A stretch of 64,000 nucleotides of DNA, taken from contig NZ_AP026803.1 in the NCBI RefSeq assembly GCF_033096005.1, positions 540,501 to 604,500 of the forward strand. The letters run 5' to 3'. Below are positions 37,446-46,951 of the stretch, piece after piece. Position numbers and translations under genes: made by a program. This DNA comes from Lactobacillus xylocopicola (GTDB lineage: Bacteria > Bacillota > Bacilli > Lactobacillales > Lactobacillaceae). Position 1 is the stretch's first letter; each line of letters opens with the position of its first letter. Under the pieces are notes generated by a model. It saw only the letters and a program-made list of their open reading frames with translations. It made no database searches and had not been told where the DNA came from.

Positions 37446-37474
37446 TTGCAAAGAAAACTTTTTTAAGGTACCAT
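37446..37474 (+). promoter_or_regulatory. Candidate promoter of the exporter-marR operon
   Basis: -35 TTGCAA (37446-37451), 17-base spacer, weak -10 TACCAT (37469-37474). The palindrome described next begins 5 bases downstream, over the expected transcription start. Confidence 0.5.
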
Positions 37475-37478
37475 AGTC

Positions 37479-37502
37479 ATTTAGTTAGTTTGCTAACTAA
37501 AT
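37479..37502. promoter_or_regulatory. Perfect palindrome, probable MarR operator
   Basis: ATTTAGTTAG, 4-base centre TTTG, CTAACTAAAT: perfect 10-bp arms. TTAGTTAG-like arms are typical of MarR-family operators, and a marR gene lies in this operon. Confidence 0.8.
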
Positions 37503-37520
37503 TTGCTAGGAGAAATTTTA

Positions 37521-38918
37521 ATGCAAAGAAAATTAGATGCAAAGTTGATTTGTTCAATTTTTGCGGCTGGATTGATGTCTTTTTCGGGGGTTTTGATTGA
37601 AACAGCAGGGAATGTGACTTTTCCGGTTTTAATGAGTGAATTTCAGATTAATATGGCGACCGTCCAGTGGATGACCACGGGGTATTTATTGATTGCCTCG
37701 ATTGTCATGCCATTGTCCGCATATTTAAAGCGAAATTTCCATTCACGGCAATTGTTTGTTACGGCAGCCGTCCTTTTTATTATTGGGTTGGTAATTGATG
37801 CGGCGGCGCAGTCCTTTGCCTTTTTGGTAATTGGTCGAATTGTGCAGGGTGCCGCTGCCGGTATTGCGATTCCCTTAATGTTTAATATTATTTTGGAAAG
37901 AACGCCTCTTGACAAAATTGGCCTGTTGATGGGCATTGGAACGATGATTACCGCTGTTGCACCGGCCTTGGGGCCGACCTTTGGTGGAGTGGTAGTTAAC
38001 CTACTCGGCTGGCGTTATATCTTTATTTTTATGGTTCCGGTCATGATTATCTCTTTAATCATGGGGTTAATGTCAATTCCTCACGACTCAAGTTCAATTA
38101 AGCGTACGAAACTTGACTGGGCTGGGGTTGGCAGTATTGCGGTGAGTTTTGTGGGCTTAATTCTCGCCTTTAGTAACTTAGCAACTGTCATGCAAAATCC
38201 GGTACTCTTTCTGGCGCCACTACTTGTTGGTATTGTGGGATTAATTGTTTTTATCCGTCACTCATTAAAAGTGACCAGTCCATTAATTAATATTCGAGTG
38301 TTTAAAAAGTTGAAATTTACGCAAGGATTAGGTGCGTATTTTATTTTTCAGATTAATACTCTGGGCCTGTCCTTTATCTTGCCTAATTACGTGCAAATTG
38401 TTAACCGGATGACGGCCATGACCGCCGGTCTGTTGCTATTAACTGGTGGGTTAGTGGGGGCAATTGCTTCACCTGTTGGTGGACGCTTACTCGATAGTTA
38501 TGGTCCGCGCAAGCCAATTATGACTGGTGCCATCTTGGAAATTATTGGTGCAATCCTATTCTGCGCCTTTGCTTCATCATTGACTGCTGGCCAAATTATT
38601 TTCTTTTATGCAGTGACCATGTTGGGTATTGGCTTGGTAATGGGTAATATCATGACTGCTTCACTCAATGCGCTTAAGCAGGATGAAAACACAGATGGTA
38701 ATGGTTTGTTTAACATGACCCAGCAATTTGCTGGTGCAGTTGGAACTTCAGTTGTTTCAGCGATTATGCAATTTGCCCAACAAGTTAGCGGTAAGCAAAG
38801 TACGGCAGGCAAGTTGATTGATGGTGCCCAAACCGGATTAATCTTTTTACTGATTTTGGTCGTTGGAGGTGTATACTTGCTGTATCAAGCAACAAAACGA
38901 CTTAAGACAAGGAAGTAA
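37521..38918 (+). CDS. DHA2-family (EmrB/QacA-type) multidrug exporter
   Basis: 465-residue major-facilitator protein with about 14 membrane segments, placing it in the DHA2 drug:H+ antiporter group. Motifs: QWMTTGYLLIASIVMPLSAYL (helix 1-2 region, split), GRIVQGAAAGIAIPL, and motif C-like APALGPTFGG near residue 150. ATG 37521 follows AGGAGA by 7 bases. It is coupled to marR with 3 bases between them, and a perfect palindrome overlaps the promoter. Export of toxic hydrophobic compounds is inferred. Confidence 0.87.
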   Translation: MQRKLDAKLICSIFAAGLMSFSGVLIETAGNVTFPVLMSEFQINMATVQWMTTGYLLIASIVMPLSAYLKRNFHSRQLFVTAAVLFIIGLVIDAAAQSFAFLVIGRIVQGAAAGIAIPLMFNIILERTPLDKIGLLMGIGTMITAVAPALGPTFGGVVVNLLGWRYIFIFMVPVMIISLIMGLMSIPHDSSSIKRTKLDWAGVGSIAVSFVGLILAFSNLATVMQNPVLFLAPLLVGIVGLIVFIRHSLKVTSPLINIRVFKKLKFTQGLGAYFIFQINTLGLSFILPNYVQIVNRMTAMTAGLLLLTGGLVGAIASPVGGRLLDSYGPRKPIMTGAILEIIGAILFCAFASSLTAGQIIFFYAVTMLGIGLVMGNIMTASLNALKQDENTDGNGLFNMTQQFAGAVGTSVVSAIMQFAQQVSGKQSTAGKLIDGAQTGLIFLLILVVGGVYLLYQATKRLKTRK

Positions 38919-38921
38919 GTA

Positions 38922-39347
38922 ATGAACAGACTAGGGTTGATTTTACAACGAGTACAGAATACTTTTAATCGTAATGTCGATCAATATGCTAGAGGCCTTG
39001 GACTCACGGGCATGCAGATGTTAATTATTGAATACTTGGCTTCGCTTACTGGCCAACGAACAATTTATCAAAAAGACATTGAACATGAATTTAATATTCG
39101 TAAGTCAACGGCAACTAACATTTTGCACCTGATGGAGCAAAGAGACCTAATTATTAGGGAAGTTGACCAGCAGGATACGCGTTTTAAGGCAGTTCGATTG
39201 ACTGCTAAGGCGGTTAAGTTGAAAGAGCAAATTACTACCTACTTTATTAATTCTGAGGAAGAAACGGCTAGAATTCTAGGCGATCAGACCAAGCTGGAAT
39301 TGATGGAGAATTTGCAAAAGTTGGACCAAACTTTGGCTGAAAAGTAA
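38922..39347 (+). CDS. MarR-family transcriptional regulator
   Basis: 141-residue winged-helix regulator. The DNA-binding region includes KDIEHEFNIRKSTATNILHLME and the wing DQQDTRFKAVRLT. It follows the exporter gene by 3 bases, so it is co-transcribed. It probably represses its own operon through the palindrome at 37479-37502 until a substrate of the exporter binds. Confidence 0.9.
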   Translation: MNRLGLILQRVQNTFNRNVDQYARGLGLTGMQMLIIEYLASLTGQRTIYQKDIEHEFNIRKSTATNILHLMEQRDLIIREVDQQDTRFKAVRLTAKAVKLKEQITTYFINSEEETARILGDQTKLELMENLQKLDQTLAEK

Positions 39348-39389
39348 AAAACTAGTCATTACACTTGGGGTGTAGTGACTAGTTTTTTA
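39346..39389. terminator. Bidirectional terminator between marR and guaB
   Basis: AAAAAACTAGTCA(TTACAC), loop, (GTGTAG)TGACTAGTTTTTT. A and T runs on both sides serve the two convergent genes. Confidence 0.88.
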
Positions 39390-39409
39390 ATGTCTTTGAT
39401 TATCTTTCG

Positions 39410-40555
<1,146 letters not shown>

Positions 40556-40606
40556 TTAAGATACGCTCCTTGGATTAATTATAACTGTTAAATTTATTTC
40601 ACTGTA

Positions 40607-41512
40607 CTAGTGATTTTCAAGTTGGTCAAGCGGGAAGTTTGGTGGCCAAGCAGCCTGAACAATTTTCAAAATGGGAGTGACCCGGTGGGCATTGACCGTC
40701 AGATAGTTACCGTATATTGGCATTTGGGCGCTAGCATCGCTGATTGGAAGTTCAATCCGATTATCGTCTAAGTTCTGCGAAATGGGATTGTCTGGATCTA
40801 GCCGCGAAAGATTGGTGCTAAAGTAAGGAAAATCAGAAAATTTGATTAGCTCTTTCATTGCCTGCCATTCTGATTGGTACATGAAGTTGGCGTTAGGAAT
40901 TTCTTGTTGAATAATATCCCGCCAAACCCCAATGTCGCCATAAACAATAAAACTGTGTCCCGTAATATCTGCAAAATGGAGGCGGGGACGCTTGGCTTCA
41001 GCCATATTCCGGTTAAGGTCAACTGCGAGCTGTTCTGTTCCCAGATAACGGGATTCAATTTGCGGAGCAAATAGTTCTTGGTTAGAAAAAACGAGCAAGG
41101 CAGCATTTTGTTGAAGTAGGTCAGATATTTCTGCAATTTTTATTAGGTCATGACTAATGAATAAGTCAGCTGAAAGACGTGCTTTAATCATGGTTAAAAT
41201 AATAAAAGGCCCAGGAATTGTTGCCATAATTGTTGGACGGTGTTGTAGTTGATCAAAATTGCGAATTTTGGTGACAAAGTCCTGGTTATTTTGCAGTAAT
41301 TTTTCTGCTTCTATTGCCGCGAGCTGGCCCGTTTTAGTCAAGACAAGGCGGTTAGCATGTCGCTCGAATAGTTTTACCCCGAGCTTTTCTTCCAACTTCT
41401 GCATGCCCCGCGTAATAGAAGGTTGAGTCATGTTTAACTGCTCAGCAGTCTTGGTTAATGTCCCCACTTGGTAAAATGTGGTTAGCTCCGTCAATAAATA
41501 AGGATCAATCAT
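40607..41512 (-). CDS. LysR-family transcriptional regulator
   Basis: 301 residues. N-terminal winged helix (about 1-60: TFYQVGTLTKTAEQLNMTQPS, split here for length, then ITRGMQKLEEKLG), then a periplasmic-binding-protein-like effector domain. It is divergent from two aldo/keto reductase genes, the usual layout for a LysR regulator and its targets. The effector is unknown. Confidence 0.88.
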   Translation of the reverse strand: MIDPYLLTELTTFYQVGTLTKTAEQLNMTQPSITRGMQKLEEKLGVKLFERHANRLVLTKTGQLAAIEAEKLLQNNQDFVTKIRNFDQLQHRPTIMATIPGPFIILTMIKARLSADLFISHDLIKIAEISDLLQQNAALLVFSNQELFAPQIESRYLGTEQLAVDLNRNMAEAKRPRLHFADITGHSFIVYGDIGVWRDIIQQEIPNANFMYQSEWQAMKELIKFSDFPYFSTNLSRLDPDNPISQNLDDNRIELPISDASAQMPIYGNYLTVNAHRVTPILKIVQAAWPPNFPLDQLENH

Positions 41513-41539
41513 GGTTCTTCTCCAGTATACGTTTCAGGT

Positions 41540-41591
41540 ATGCTAGCATGCATAATTGCTAATTGTCAATTCTACTGACTGAGTCTATGAT
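41540..41591. promoter_or_regulatory. LysR / aldo-keto reductase divergent control region
   Basis: Contains the 10-bp palindrome ATGCTAGCAT (41540-41549). Rightward it holds a promoter with -35 TTGTCA (41563-41568), 17-base spacer and -10 TATGAT (41586-41591). The palindrome is a plausible LysR site. Confidence 0.5.
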
Positions 41592-41618
41592 AATGGCAAC
41601 TTAAAGGAGGTATAGATA

Positions 41619-42485
41619 ATGACAACAGTTCCAACTATCGAATTAAATAATGGGGTGAAAATGCCGCAATTAGGACTCGGCGTGTATCAAGTAACTGATT
41701 TGGCTGAAGCAACAGAGGCCGTAAGTGCAGCAATTGCAGCAGGCTATCGCTTAGTTGATACAGCAGCGGTTTATCAAAATGAGGCAGCAGTTGGGCGCGC
41801 AATTAAGACCAGCTCGGTTCCGCGAGAACAAATTTTTGTTACTTCAAAGTTATGGGTTTCAGACTATACTTATGAGCGGGCTAAGCAAGGGATTGAAGCT
41901 TCATTGACTAAGCTGGGTCTTGATTATCTCGACCTATACTTATTGCACCAGCCATACGGTGACACGATGGGAGCTTGGCGTGCCTTAGAAAAAGCATATC
42001 AAGCAGGAAAAATCCGTGCCATAGGTCTTTCCAATTTTTACGCTGACCAGGTAAAAAACCTAGAATTGACGATGTCAATAAAACCGGTTTTGAATCAGAT
42101 AGAAATAAATCCTTGGAACCAGCAGCGCGATGAGGTTAGCTTTAATCAACAAGAAGATATTCAAGTTGAAGCTTGGGCACCTTTTGCAGAGGGGCGGGGC
42201 GATATCTTCAACAATAAGCTGATTGCTGACTTGGCTGCCCACCACCATAAAACTACGGGTCAAATCATCTTACGTTGGCTACTACAACGTGGAATTATCG
42301 TTATTCCTAAATCGGTGCACCAAGCACGAATTGAGGAAAATATTGCGGTTTTTGATTTTGACTTAAGCGCTGATGAGATGACCGCTATGACAAAGTTAGA
42401 TAAGCATGAGAGCCAGTTTTTTGATCATCGAGATCCAAGCACAATTGAACAAATCTTTGGTTCAAGTTTACGGCAATTAAGTTAA
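41619..42485 (+). CDS. Aldo/keto reductase (AKR5-like, 2,5-diketogluconate reductase type)
   Basis: 288-residue NADPH-dependent reductase. The catalytic tetrad is visible: Asp and Tyr in DTAAVYQNE, Lys in VTSKLWV, His in LLHQPYG. NADP-binding PKSVHQARIEEN lies near the C-terminus. AAAGGAGG precedes the ATG. It forms a two-gene unit with a paralogue 11 bases downstream, facing the LysR gene. The physiological substrate is unknown. Confidence 0.9.
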   Translation: MTTVPTIELNNGVKMPQLGLGVYQVTDLAEATEAVSAAIAAGYRLVDTAAVYQNEAAVGRAIKTSSVPREQIFVTSKLWVSDYTYERAKQGIEASLTKLGLDYLDLYLLHQPYGDTMGAWRALEKAYQAGKIRAIGLSNFYADQVKNLELTMSIKPVLNQIEINPWNQQRDEVSFNQQEDIQVEAWAPFAEGRGDIFNNKLIADLAAHHHKTTGQIILRWLLQRGIIVIPKSVHQARIEENIAVFDFDLSADEMTAMTKLDKHESQFFDHRDPSTIEQIFGSSLRQLS

Positions 42486-42496
42486 GGAGGAGAAAA

Positions 42497-43357
42497 ATGA
42501 CAACAAGCACAATTAAGTTAAATGATGGTAACGAAATTCCCGTAATTGGCTTTGGTACCTTTCAGATTTCCAATGATGGCTCTACTCGTAGAGCCGTGGC
42601 TGAGGCAATTGAGGCCGGTTACCGGCATATCGATACGGCGGTGGCCTACTTTAATGAAAGTGAAGTGGGCCAGGCAATTAAAGACAGCGGGGTGCCGCGT
42701 GATGATATCTGGATAACCTCAAAATTGTGGTTGCAAGATTATCATTATGAGGCAGCTAAAAAGGCTATTGACTTGTCACTAACAAAGTTGGGTACAGACT
42801 ACGTTGATCTGTATTTGATCCATCAACCTTATGGAGATGTTCCTAGTGCATGGCGTGCCCTAGAGGAAGCAAAGCAGGCGGGCAAAATCAAATCACTTGG
42901 GGTATCGAATATGACACCTAAGATCTGGCAACAGTTTGTTCCGCAAATTTCGACAATACCGGCAGTTGACCAAGTTGAATTTAACCCTTATTTCCAGCAG
43001 CAGACTTTGCGTAAGCTGCTTGCGCAAAATAATGTGCGTTTGGAAGCCTGGTCACCGCTAGGACAGGGGAACCAAGCCCTGTTAACTGACCGAGTAATTC
43101 TAGCACTAGCTGAAAAATATCATAAGGATGCAGGGCAAATTATTCTTCGTTTTGAAAATCAAGAGGGTATTATTACTCTGCCTAAGTCAGTCCATGAAGC
43201 TCGAATTAAAAGCAATTTGAATATTTTTGACTTTGAGTTAACAGAGGTCGAAATGGAGCAAATCAGAGCCCTGGATACTGGCAAGGGCCACCATGACCCA
43301 GAGGCACCAGGAGTGGTTGAGATGCTTTCTGCTTATGATGTTCATGCAGATGACTGA
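42497..43357 (+). CDS. Aldo/keto reductase (second paralogue)
   Basis: 286 residues with the same tetrad as the upstream gene: DTAVAYFNE, ITSKLWL, LIHQPYG, and the NADP site PKSVHEARIKSN. It lies 11 bases after its paralogue, with a GGAGG site, and the pair ends at a terminator at 43381-43414. The two enzymes are alike throughout, suggesting duplication. Confidence 0.9.
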   Translation: MTTSTIKLNDGNEIPVIGFGTFQISNDGSTRRAVAEAIEAGYRHIDTAVAYFNESEVGQAIKDSGVPRDDIWITSKLWLQDYHYEAAKKAIDLSLTKLGTDYVDLYLIHQPYGDVPSAWRALEEAKQAGKIKSLGVSNMTPKIWQQFVPQISTIPAVDQVEFNPYFQQQTLRKLLAQNNVRLEAWSPLGQGNQALLTDRVILALAEKYHKDAGQIILRFENQEGIITLPKSVHEARIKSNLNIFDFELTEVEMEQIRALDTGKGHHDPEAPGVVEMLSAYDVHADD

Positions 43358-43380
43358 GTTATTGAGATGAGTATGAAAAA

Positions 43381-43414
43381 TAGTATTGATGAATTTCACC
43401 AATACTAATTTTTT
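43381..43414 (+). terminator. Intrinsic terminator after the aldo/keto reductase pair
   Basis: TAGTATTG, 11-base loop, CAATACTA followed by ATTTTTT. Confidence 0.8.
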
Positions 43415-43426
43415 GATGCTTTAATG

Positions 43427-43455
43427 TTTACAAATGTAAATTGAATAAGTATAAT
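43427..43455 (+). promoter_or_regulatory. Promoter of cupA-copA
   Basis: -35 TTTACA (43427-43432), 17-base spacer, perfect -10 TATAAT (43450-43455). The -35 lies within the first cop box. Confidence 0.8.
43429..43438. promoter_or_regulatory. Cop box 1 (CopY operator)
   Basis: TACAAATGTA matches the cop-box consensus TACANNTGTA exactly and lies in a longer palindrome, TTTACAAATGTAAA. Confidence 0.85.
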
Positions 43456-43465
43456 AATTATAGTT

Positions 43466-43475
43466 TACGGATGTA
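43466..43475. promoter_or_regulatory. Cop box 2 (CopY operator)
   Basis: TACGGATGTA, one change from TACANNTGTA, placed just downstream of the -10 box so that it covers the transcription start. Confidence 0.75.
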
Positions 43476-43514
43476 GACATAAAATGAATTGAATTTTAAA
43501 CAGGAGTACCAGTT

Positions 43515-43886
43515 ATGATAAAAATCATTAGTTTACTTGTAGGATTAGTTGTTATTGCCTTTATCGCGTGGTGGTTCTTTGGTAAGCGTAGTGTGCAAAC
43601 CGGCGAAGCGGTCGTTGATGCGGATAAGCAAAGTATTGACATCAAGGTTAAAGGTGGTTATTTGCCCGAGCAAGTTGTTTTGAAAAAAGGAATTCCAGCG
43701 ACGCTTAACTTCAAACGGTTGGACTCGTCCAGCTGTTTAGATCATGTGATTTTTCCTAAGTTCGGCATCAATCAAAAACTGCCCCAGGGCGAAGTTGAAA
43801 AGGTCGAGATTGATACCAGTAAGCCGGGCGAGTATGACTGGGAATGCAGTATGAACATGTTTCATGGCAAAGTAATTGTTAAATAG
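43515..43886 (+). CDS. cupA: CupA-like membrane-anchored cupredoxin copper chaperone
   Basis: 123 residues: one N-terminal membrane helix (about 5-22), then an extracytoplasmic-type cupredoxin fold that, in the CupA family, binds Cu(I) and hands it to the CopA pump. Possible ligands are Cys74 in SSSCLDH, and Cys111, Met113, Met115 and His117 in WECSMNMFHG, the same positions as reported for pneumococcal CupA. AGGAG precedes the ATG. It is upstream of copA by 16 bases, behind two cop boxes. Confidence 0.85.
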   Translation: MIKIISLLVGLVVIAFIAWWFFGKRSVQTGEAVVDADKQSIDIKVKGGYLPEQVVLKKGIPATLNFKRLDSSSCLDHVIFPKFGINQKLPQGEVEKVEIDTSKPGEYDWECSMNMFHGKVIVK

Positions 43887-43902
43887 CAGAAACTGGTAAA
43901 AT

Positions 43903-45807
43903 ATGAATGTCACTAAGCGTTTTTGGATTTCACTAATTTTGTCTCTACCGTTACTGGTAGAAATGTTGGTTCGTCCTTTCACAGGTTGGATGCTTCCGGG
44001 TGGAGATTGGACTATGTTGATTTTGACCAGCATGATCATGGTGATTTCAGCTAGGCCTTTTGTCAGTAGCGCATGGTCAGCCTTTGAACAGCATCATGCT
44101 AATATGGACACGCTAGTTGCCCTGGGTACTCTGACGGCCTACCTTTACAGCATTTATGCCATGTTTATCAATAAGCCAGTCTTTTTTGAAAGTGCAGCCT
44201 TTGTCATTACTTTTGTGCTCTTAGGCCAGGTTCTAGAAGAAAAAATGCGCAGCAATGCATCGGGTGCGATGAGTAAATTGCTTACCCTGGGAGCAAAAAG
44301 TGCACTGGTTAAGCGGGGCGCAGAATTCATTGAATTGCCAATTGAGCAAGTAGTTTCGGGTGACTTGATTCAAGTCAGGCCGGGGGAGAAAATTCCGGTT
44401 GATGGTCAGGTTGTTTCGGGTCAATCTAGTATTGATGAATCAATGGTAACTGGCGAAAGTATACCGGTAAAAAAGCAGGTTGGCGACAGTGTCATTGGGG
44501 CTACCATTAACCAGACTGGGTCTATTGTCATAAAGGCCCAGAAGGTGGGCAGCGATACCATGTTGGCCCAAATTATCGAGATTGTGCAAAAGGCCCAGAA
44601 CAGTCATGCGCCAATTCAAAATTTGACGGATAAAGTGTCTGATATCTTTGTTCCGGCGGTATTAATAATTGCACTAGTGACCTTTTTGGTTTGGTTTGTG
44701 TTTTTGGGCAAAAGTGTTGCAACTGCATTAATTTATGCTGTGTCAGTCCTAGTTATTGCTTGTCCGTGTGCCCTCGGATTGGCAACACCAACGGCACTCA
44801 TGGTTGGAACAGGTCTTGGGGCTAAGCATGGGATTTTAATCAAAAACGGTGAAATCTTGGAAGCAGCGAATAAGTTAGATACGATTGTTTTTGACAAGAC
44901 CGGCACAATCACGGCAGGTAAGCCGCAGGTGACTGAGGTAGTTGGTGACCGCCATGTCTTGCAACTGGCTGCTAGTCTTGAACAGTTATCTGAACATCCC
45001 TTGGCGCCAGCAGTCTTGGCTGCAGCTAAAGCAGCACAAGTAAAACTATTGCCGGTTAACCACTTTAGGGCGCTTGAGGGCCAGGGGATTAGTGGCCAGG
45101 TTGATGCGCAAGCAGTCTTTGTCGGGACGCTTAAACAAGACTTAGGCCTGGTAGTGGCACCTGCTTTAACAGAAAAAGTTAAGGTCTTACAAAAGGAGGC
45201 CAAAACGGTCGTTTTGGTTGCCATAAATCATACGGCAATTGGGCTGATTGCCATTCAGGATACTCCTAAAAAAGAGGCCCAAAAGGCAATTAAGGAGTTG
45301 AAGCAGCAAGGCTTGAAGACAATCATGCTAACGGGAGATAATCAGGCAGTGGCGGGCGCGATCGCTAATCAAGTTGGTATTGATCAAGTCATTGCGGGTG
45401 TTTTGCCAATTGATAAAGCTGCTGCAATTGCCAAGTTACAGCAGACAGACCGAGTTGCCTTTGTTGGTGACGGCATTAATGATGCTCCAGCGCTGAGTCA
45501 GGCTGATGTTGGTATCGCCATGGGGTCTGGAACTGATGTAGCGATTGAAGCCGGCGGTATCGTCTTAATTAAGAACAATTTGAAAGATGTGGGCCGAGCT
45601 TTAAAGTTGAGTCAAAAAACTTTTAATCGCATCAAACTCAACTTATTCTGGGCCTTCATCTATAACGTGCTGGGTATCCCGGTGGCCGCCGGTGTCTTTA
45701 GTGGCATTGGCTTGGTCCTTAGTCCCGAGCTTGCGGGGCTGGCTATGGCTTTTAGTTCACTATCGGTGGTAAGCAGTTCAGTTTTGTTAGGTCGGAGCAA
45801 GATTTAG
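43903..45807 (+). CDS. copA: Cu(I)-exporting P1B-type ATPase
   Basis: 634 residues. Exports Cu(I). CPC metal motif in [11 protein letters not shown], phosphorylation site DKTGTIT, actuator TGES, SEHPLA and the hinge [10 protein letters not shown] are present; YN and MxxSS motifs in the last helices mark the Cu(I) subgroup. It has no N-terminal CxxC metal-binding domain, a job the adjacent CupA may perform. The ribosome binding site is weak. It is the last gene of cupA-copA. Confidence 0.92.
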   Translation: MNVTKRFWISLILSLPLLVEMLVRPFTGWMLPGGDWTMLILTSMIMVISARPFVSSAWSAFEQHHANMDTLVALGTLTAYLYSIYAMFINKPVFFESAAFVITFVLLGQVLEEKMRSNASGAMSKLLTLGAKSALVKRGAEFIELPIEQVVSGDLIQVRPGEKIPVDGQVVSGQSSIDESMVTGESIPVKKQVGDSVIGATINQTGSIVIKAQKVGSDTMLAQIIEIVQKAQNSHAPIQNLTDKVSDIFVPAVLIIALVTFLVWFVFLGKSVATALIYAVSVLVIACPCALGLATPTALMVGTGLGAKHGILIKNGEILEAANKLDTIVFDKTGTITAGKPQVTEVVGDRHVLQLAASLEQLSEHPLAPAVLAAAKAAQVKLLPVNHFRALEGQGISGQVDAQAVFVGTLKQDLGLVVAPALTEKVKVLQKEAKTVVLVAINHTAIGLIAIQDTPKKEAQKAIKELKQQGLKTIMLTGDNQAVAGAIANQVGIDQVIAGVLPIDKAAAIAKLQQTDRVAFVGDGINDAPALSQADVGIAMGSGTDVAIEAGGIVLIKNNLKDVGRALKLSQKTFNRIKLNLFWAFIYNVLGIPVAAGVFSGIGLVLSPELAGLAMAFSSLSVVSSSVLLGRSKI

Positions 45808-45815
45808 AAAACGCA

Positions 45816-45843
45816 AAATGCAGTCGAATTTCGACTGCATTTG
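45816..45843. terminator. Hairpin between copA and the 97-residue membrane protein gene
   Basis: AAATGCAGTCGAA directly against TTCGACTGCATTT: a 13-bp perfect stem. T runs are short on both strands, so it is a moderate bidirectional terminator between convergent genes. Confidence 0.65.
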
Positions 45844-45857
45844 TGCTGATTCAGCAA

Positions 45858-46151
45858 TTAACTTCCTATCCAACTGGTATAAAATGTTAACAAAATACAT
45901 CCAATCCCTGATAGTAAAGTACCAATAATTAAACTTAGAAATAAATTCCAAGAGTGTTGCTGCAACAAGTTGCAAAACCAATCTGCCAGGAAGAAAAAAT
46001 AAAAGCCAATTATCCAATAAGTAAGATTTTTGATTTGTACTAAAGGCAAAACAAGAATTATACATATACAAATCACTAAAAGAAAAGTTATAATTTTAAA
46101 TGCTGTATGGGTTAGCCATGTTTCTCTTACAGTTTTGCTTTTTTTGATCAT
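45858..46151 (-). CDS. Small membrane protein, possible immunity protein
   Basis: 97 residues, beginning MIKKSKTVRETW and containing three hydrophobic segments (about 13-35, 37-57 and 63-90). The start is taken at ATG 46149-46151, 5 bases past the stop of the secreted protein gene; GGAG lies within the end of that gene. Size, topology and position directly downstream of a secreted protein are those of a bacteriocin immunity protein, but no family was recognised, so that role is inference. Confidence 0.55.
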   Translation of the reverse strand: MIKKSKTVRETWLTHTAFKIITFLLVICICIILVLPLVQIKNLTYWIIGFYFFFLADWFCNLLQQHSWNLFLSLIIGTLLSGIGCILLTFYTSWIGS

Positions 46152-46156
46152 ATTGT

Positions 46157-46755
46157 TTATTGGTAACTCCAGCCTGTATAACTCCAATTACGAATTTTGT
46201 ATATACGACCTGCTTTAAAAGGATTTACTTGATTCAACATTGCACTTACCAAAGATCCGGATGCCGCCATAATTAATACAGATGCTACCCCCATAGTTGG
46301 TATACCCGCAACAGCTGAAATTAATCCAACTACAATTTTATAACCTGAGCTATAACCCATCCCTCTAATTCTATTTAGCATATCTTTTGAAAGATAAACA
46401 TTCATATTACCATTACCATAGTACTTTATTTTAGTAACTCCTGCACTATGTTTTCTTGCTAATTCTGTGTTAGAAACTTTATTTCCAAAAGTTTTGTTAA
46501 TTACTTTTTCTAATGCAGCATCTGAGATTTCAAATGTTGTAATACCGTTTCCAGAAGTTTTAGTTCCTAATTTTTCAATTTCTTTAGTTAAACTAGTTTG
46601 TTCGACTCTATCTGATTGAACTACTTTATGACTCTGTTGACCTGAAATAGAATTTAAGGTTGATGCATTGACAGTACTGGATAAAATGGGTGTGATAATT
46701 GTCAAAATAGTGCTAGCAAACATTATAATTATTGATTTTTTTCAAATTTTTTCAT
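46157..46755 (-). CDS. Secreted protein with glycine-rich hydrophobic C-terminus; apparent 5' frameshift
   Basis: GAGGAGG and ATG (46753-46755) begin a reading frame that codes MKKFEKNQ and stops. The long frame, open from the ATG at 46723, lies in the -1 frame and has no ribosome binding site of its own. A -1 shift on the A7 tract (heptamer A_AAA_AAT) joins them into a 199-residue protein with a full signal peptide (MKKFEK, then SIIIMFASTILTIITP, cleavage near VNAS). The mature part has a charged region, then a Gly/Ala-rich hydrophobic stretch (YKIVVGLISAVAGIPTMGVA) and an aromatic end (RNWSYTGWSYQ). It is followed by the membrane protein gene. It could be a bacteriocin-like effector, or a pseudogene. 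Confidence 0.55.
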
Positions 46756-46808
46756 GATTACCTCCTCGAATTAAAAATTATTCCGTTAAAATTAACTCTT
46801 AATTTCTA

Positions 46809-46859
46809 CTAAATTTTAGTCAAATTCCAGCAAGACCTAATTAATTCCCACCAAACCAT
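46809..46859 (-). CDS. Candidate 16-residue signalling peptide downstream of rgg
   Basis: ATG (46857-46859) to TAG (46809-46811) encodes MVWWELIRSCWNLTKI. AAAGGAG lies 9 bases before the ATG, as strong as at any gene here. It is between rgg and the secreted protein gene, all on the minus strand. Rgg regulators commonly pair with short hydrophobic peptide pheromones encoded next to them. The peptide is hydrophobic with three Trp, but it lacks a clear leader and is not like known SHP or ComS sequences. Confidence 0.45.
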   Translation of the reverse strand: MVWWELIRSCWNLTKI

Positions 46860-46887
46860 AAATTAATTCTCCTTTCTTTCGAATTTA

Positions 46888-46922
46888 AGATAATTATCTA
46901 TGCAAATCATAAAACATTTTAT
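46888..46922. promoter_or_regulatory. Two palindromes upstream of the 16-residue ORF
   Basis: AGATAATTATCT (46888-46899, perfect) and ATAAAA-CA-TTTTAT (46909-46922). On the minus strand a TATGAT -10 with a weak TTATCC -35 overlaps the second. They are candidates for the Rgg target promoter. Confidence 0.4.
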
Positions 46923-46951
46923 AAGTCTGGATAAACTGTGTATCATATTTG

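Noticed and set aside
44733..45224. 163-codon minus-strand frame inside copA
   Set aside because: No start signal, Thr/Ala/Ser-rich composition typical of an antisense shadow.
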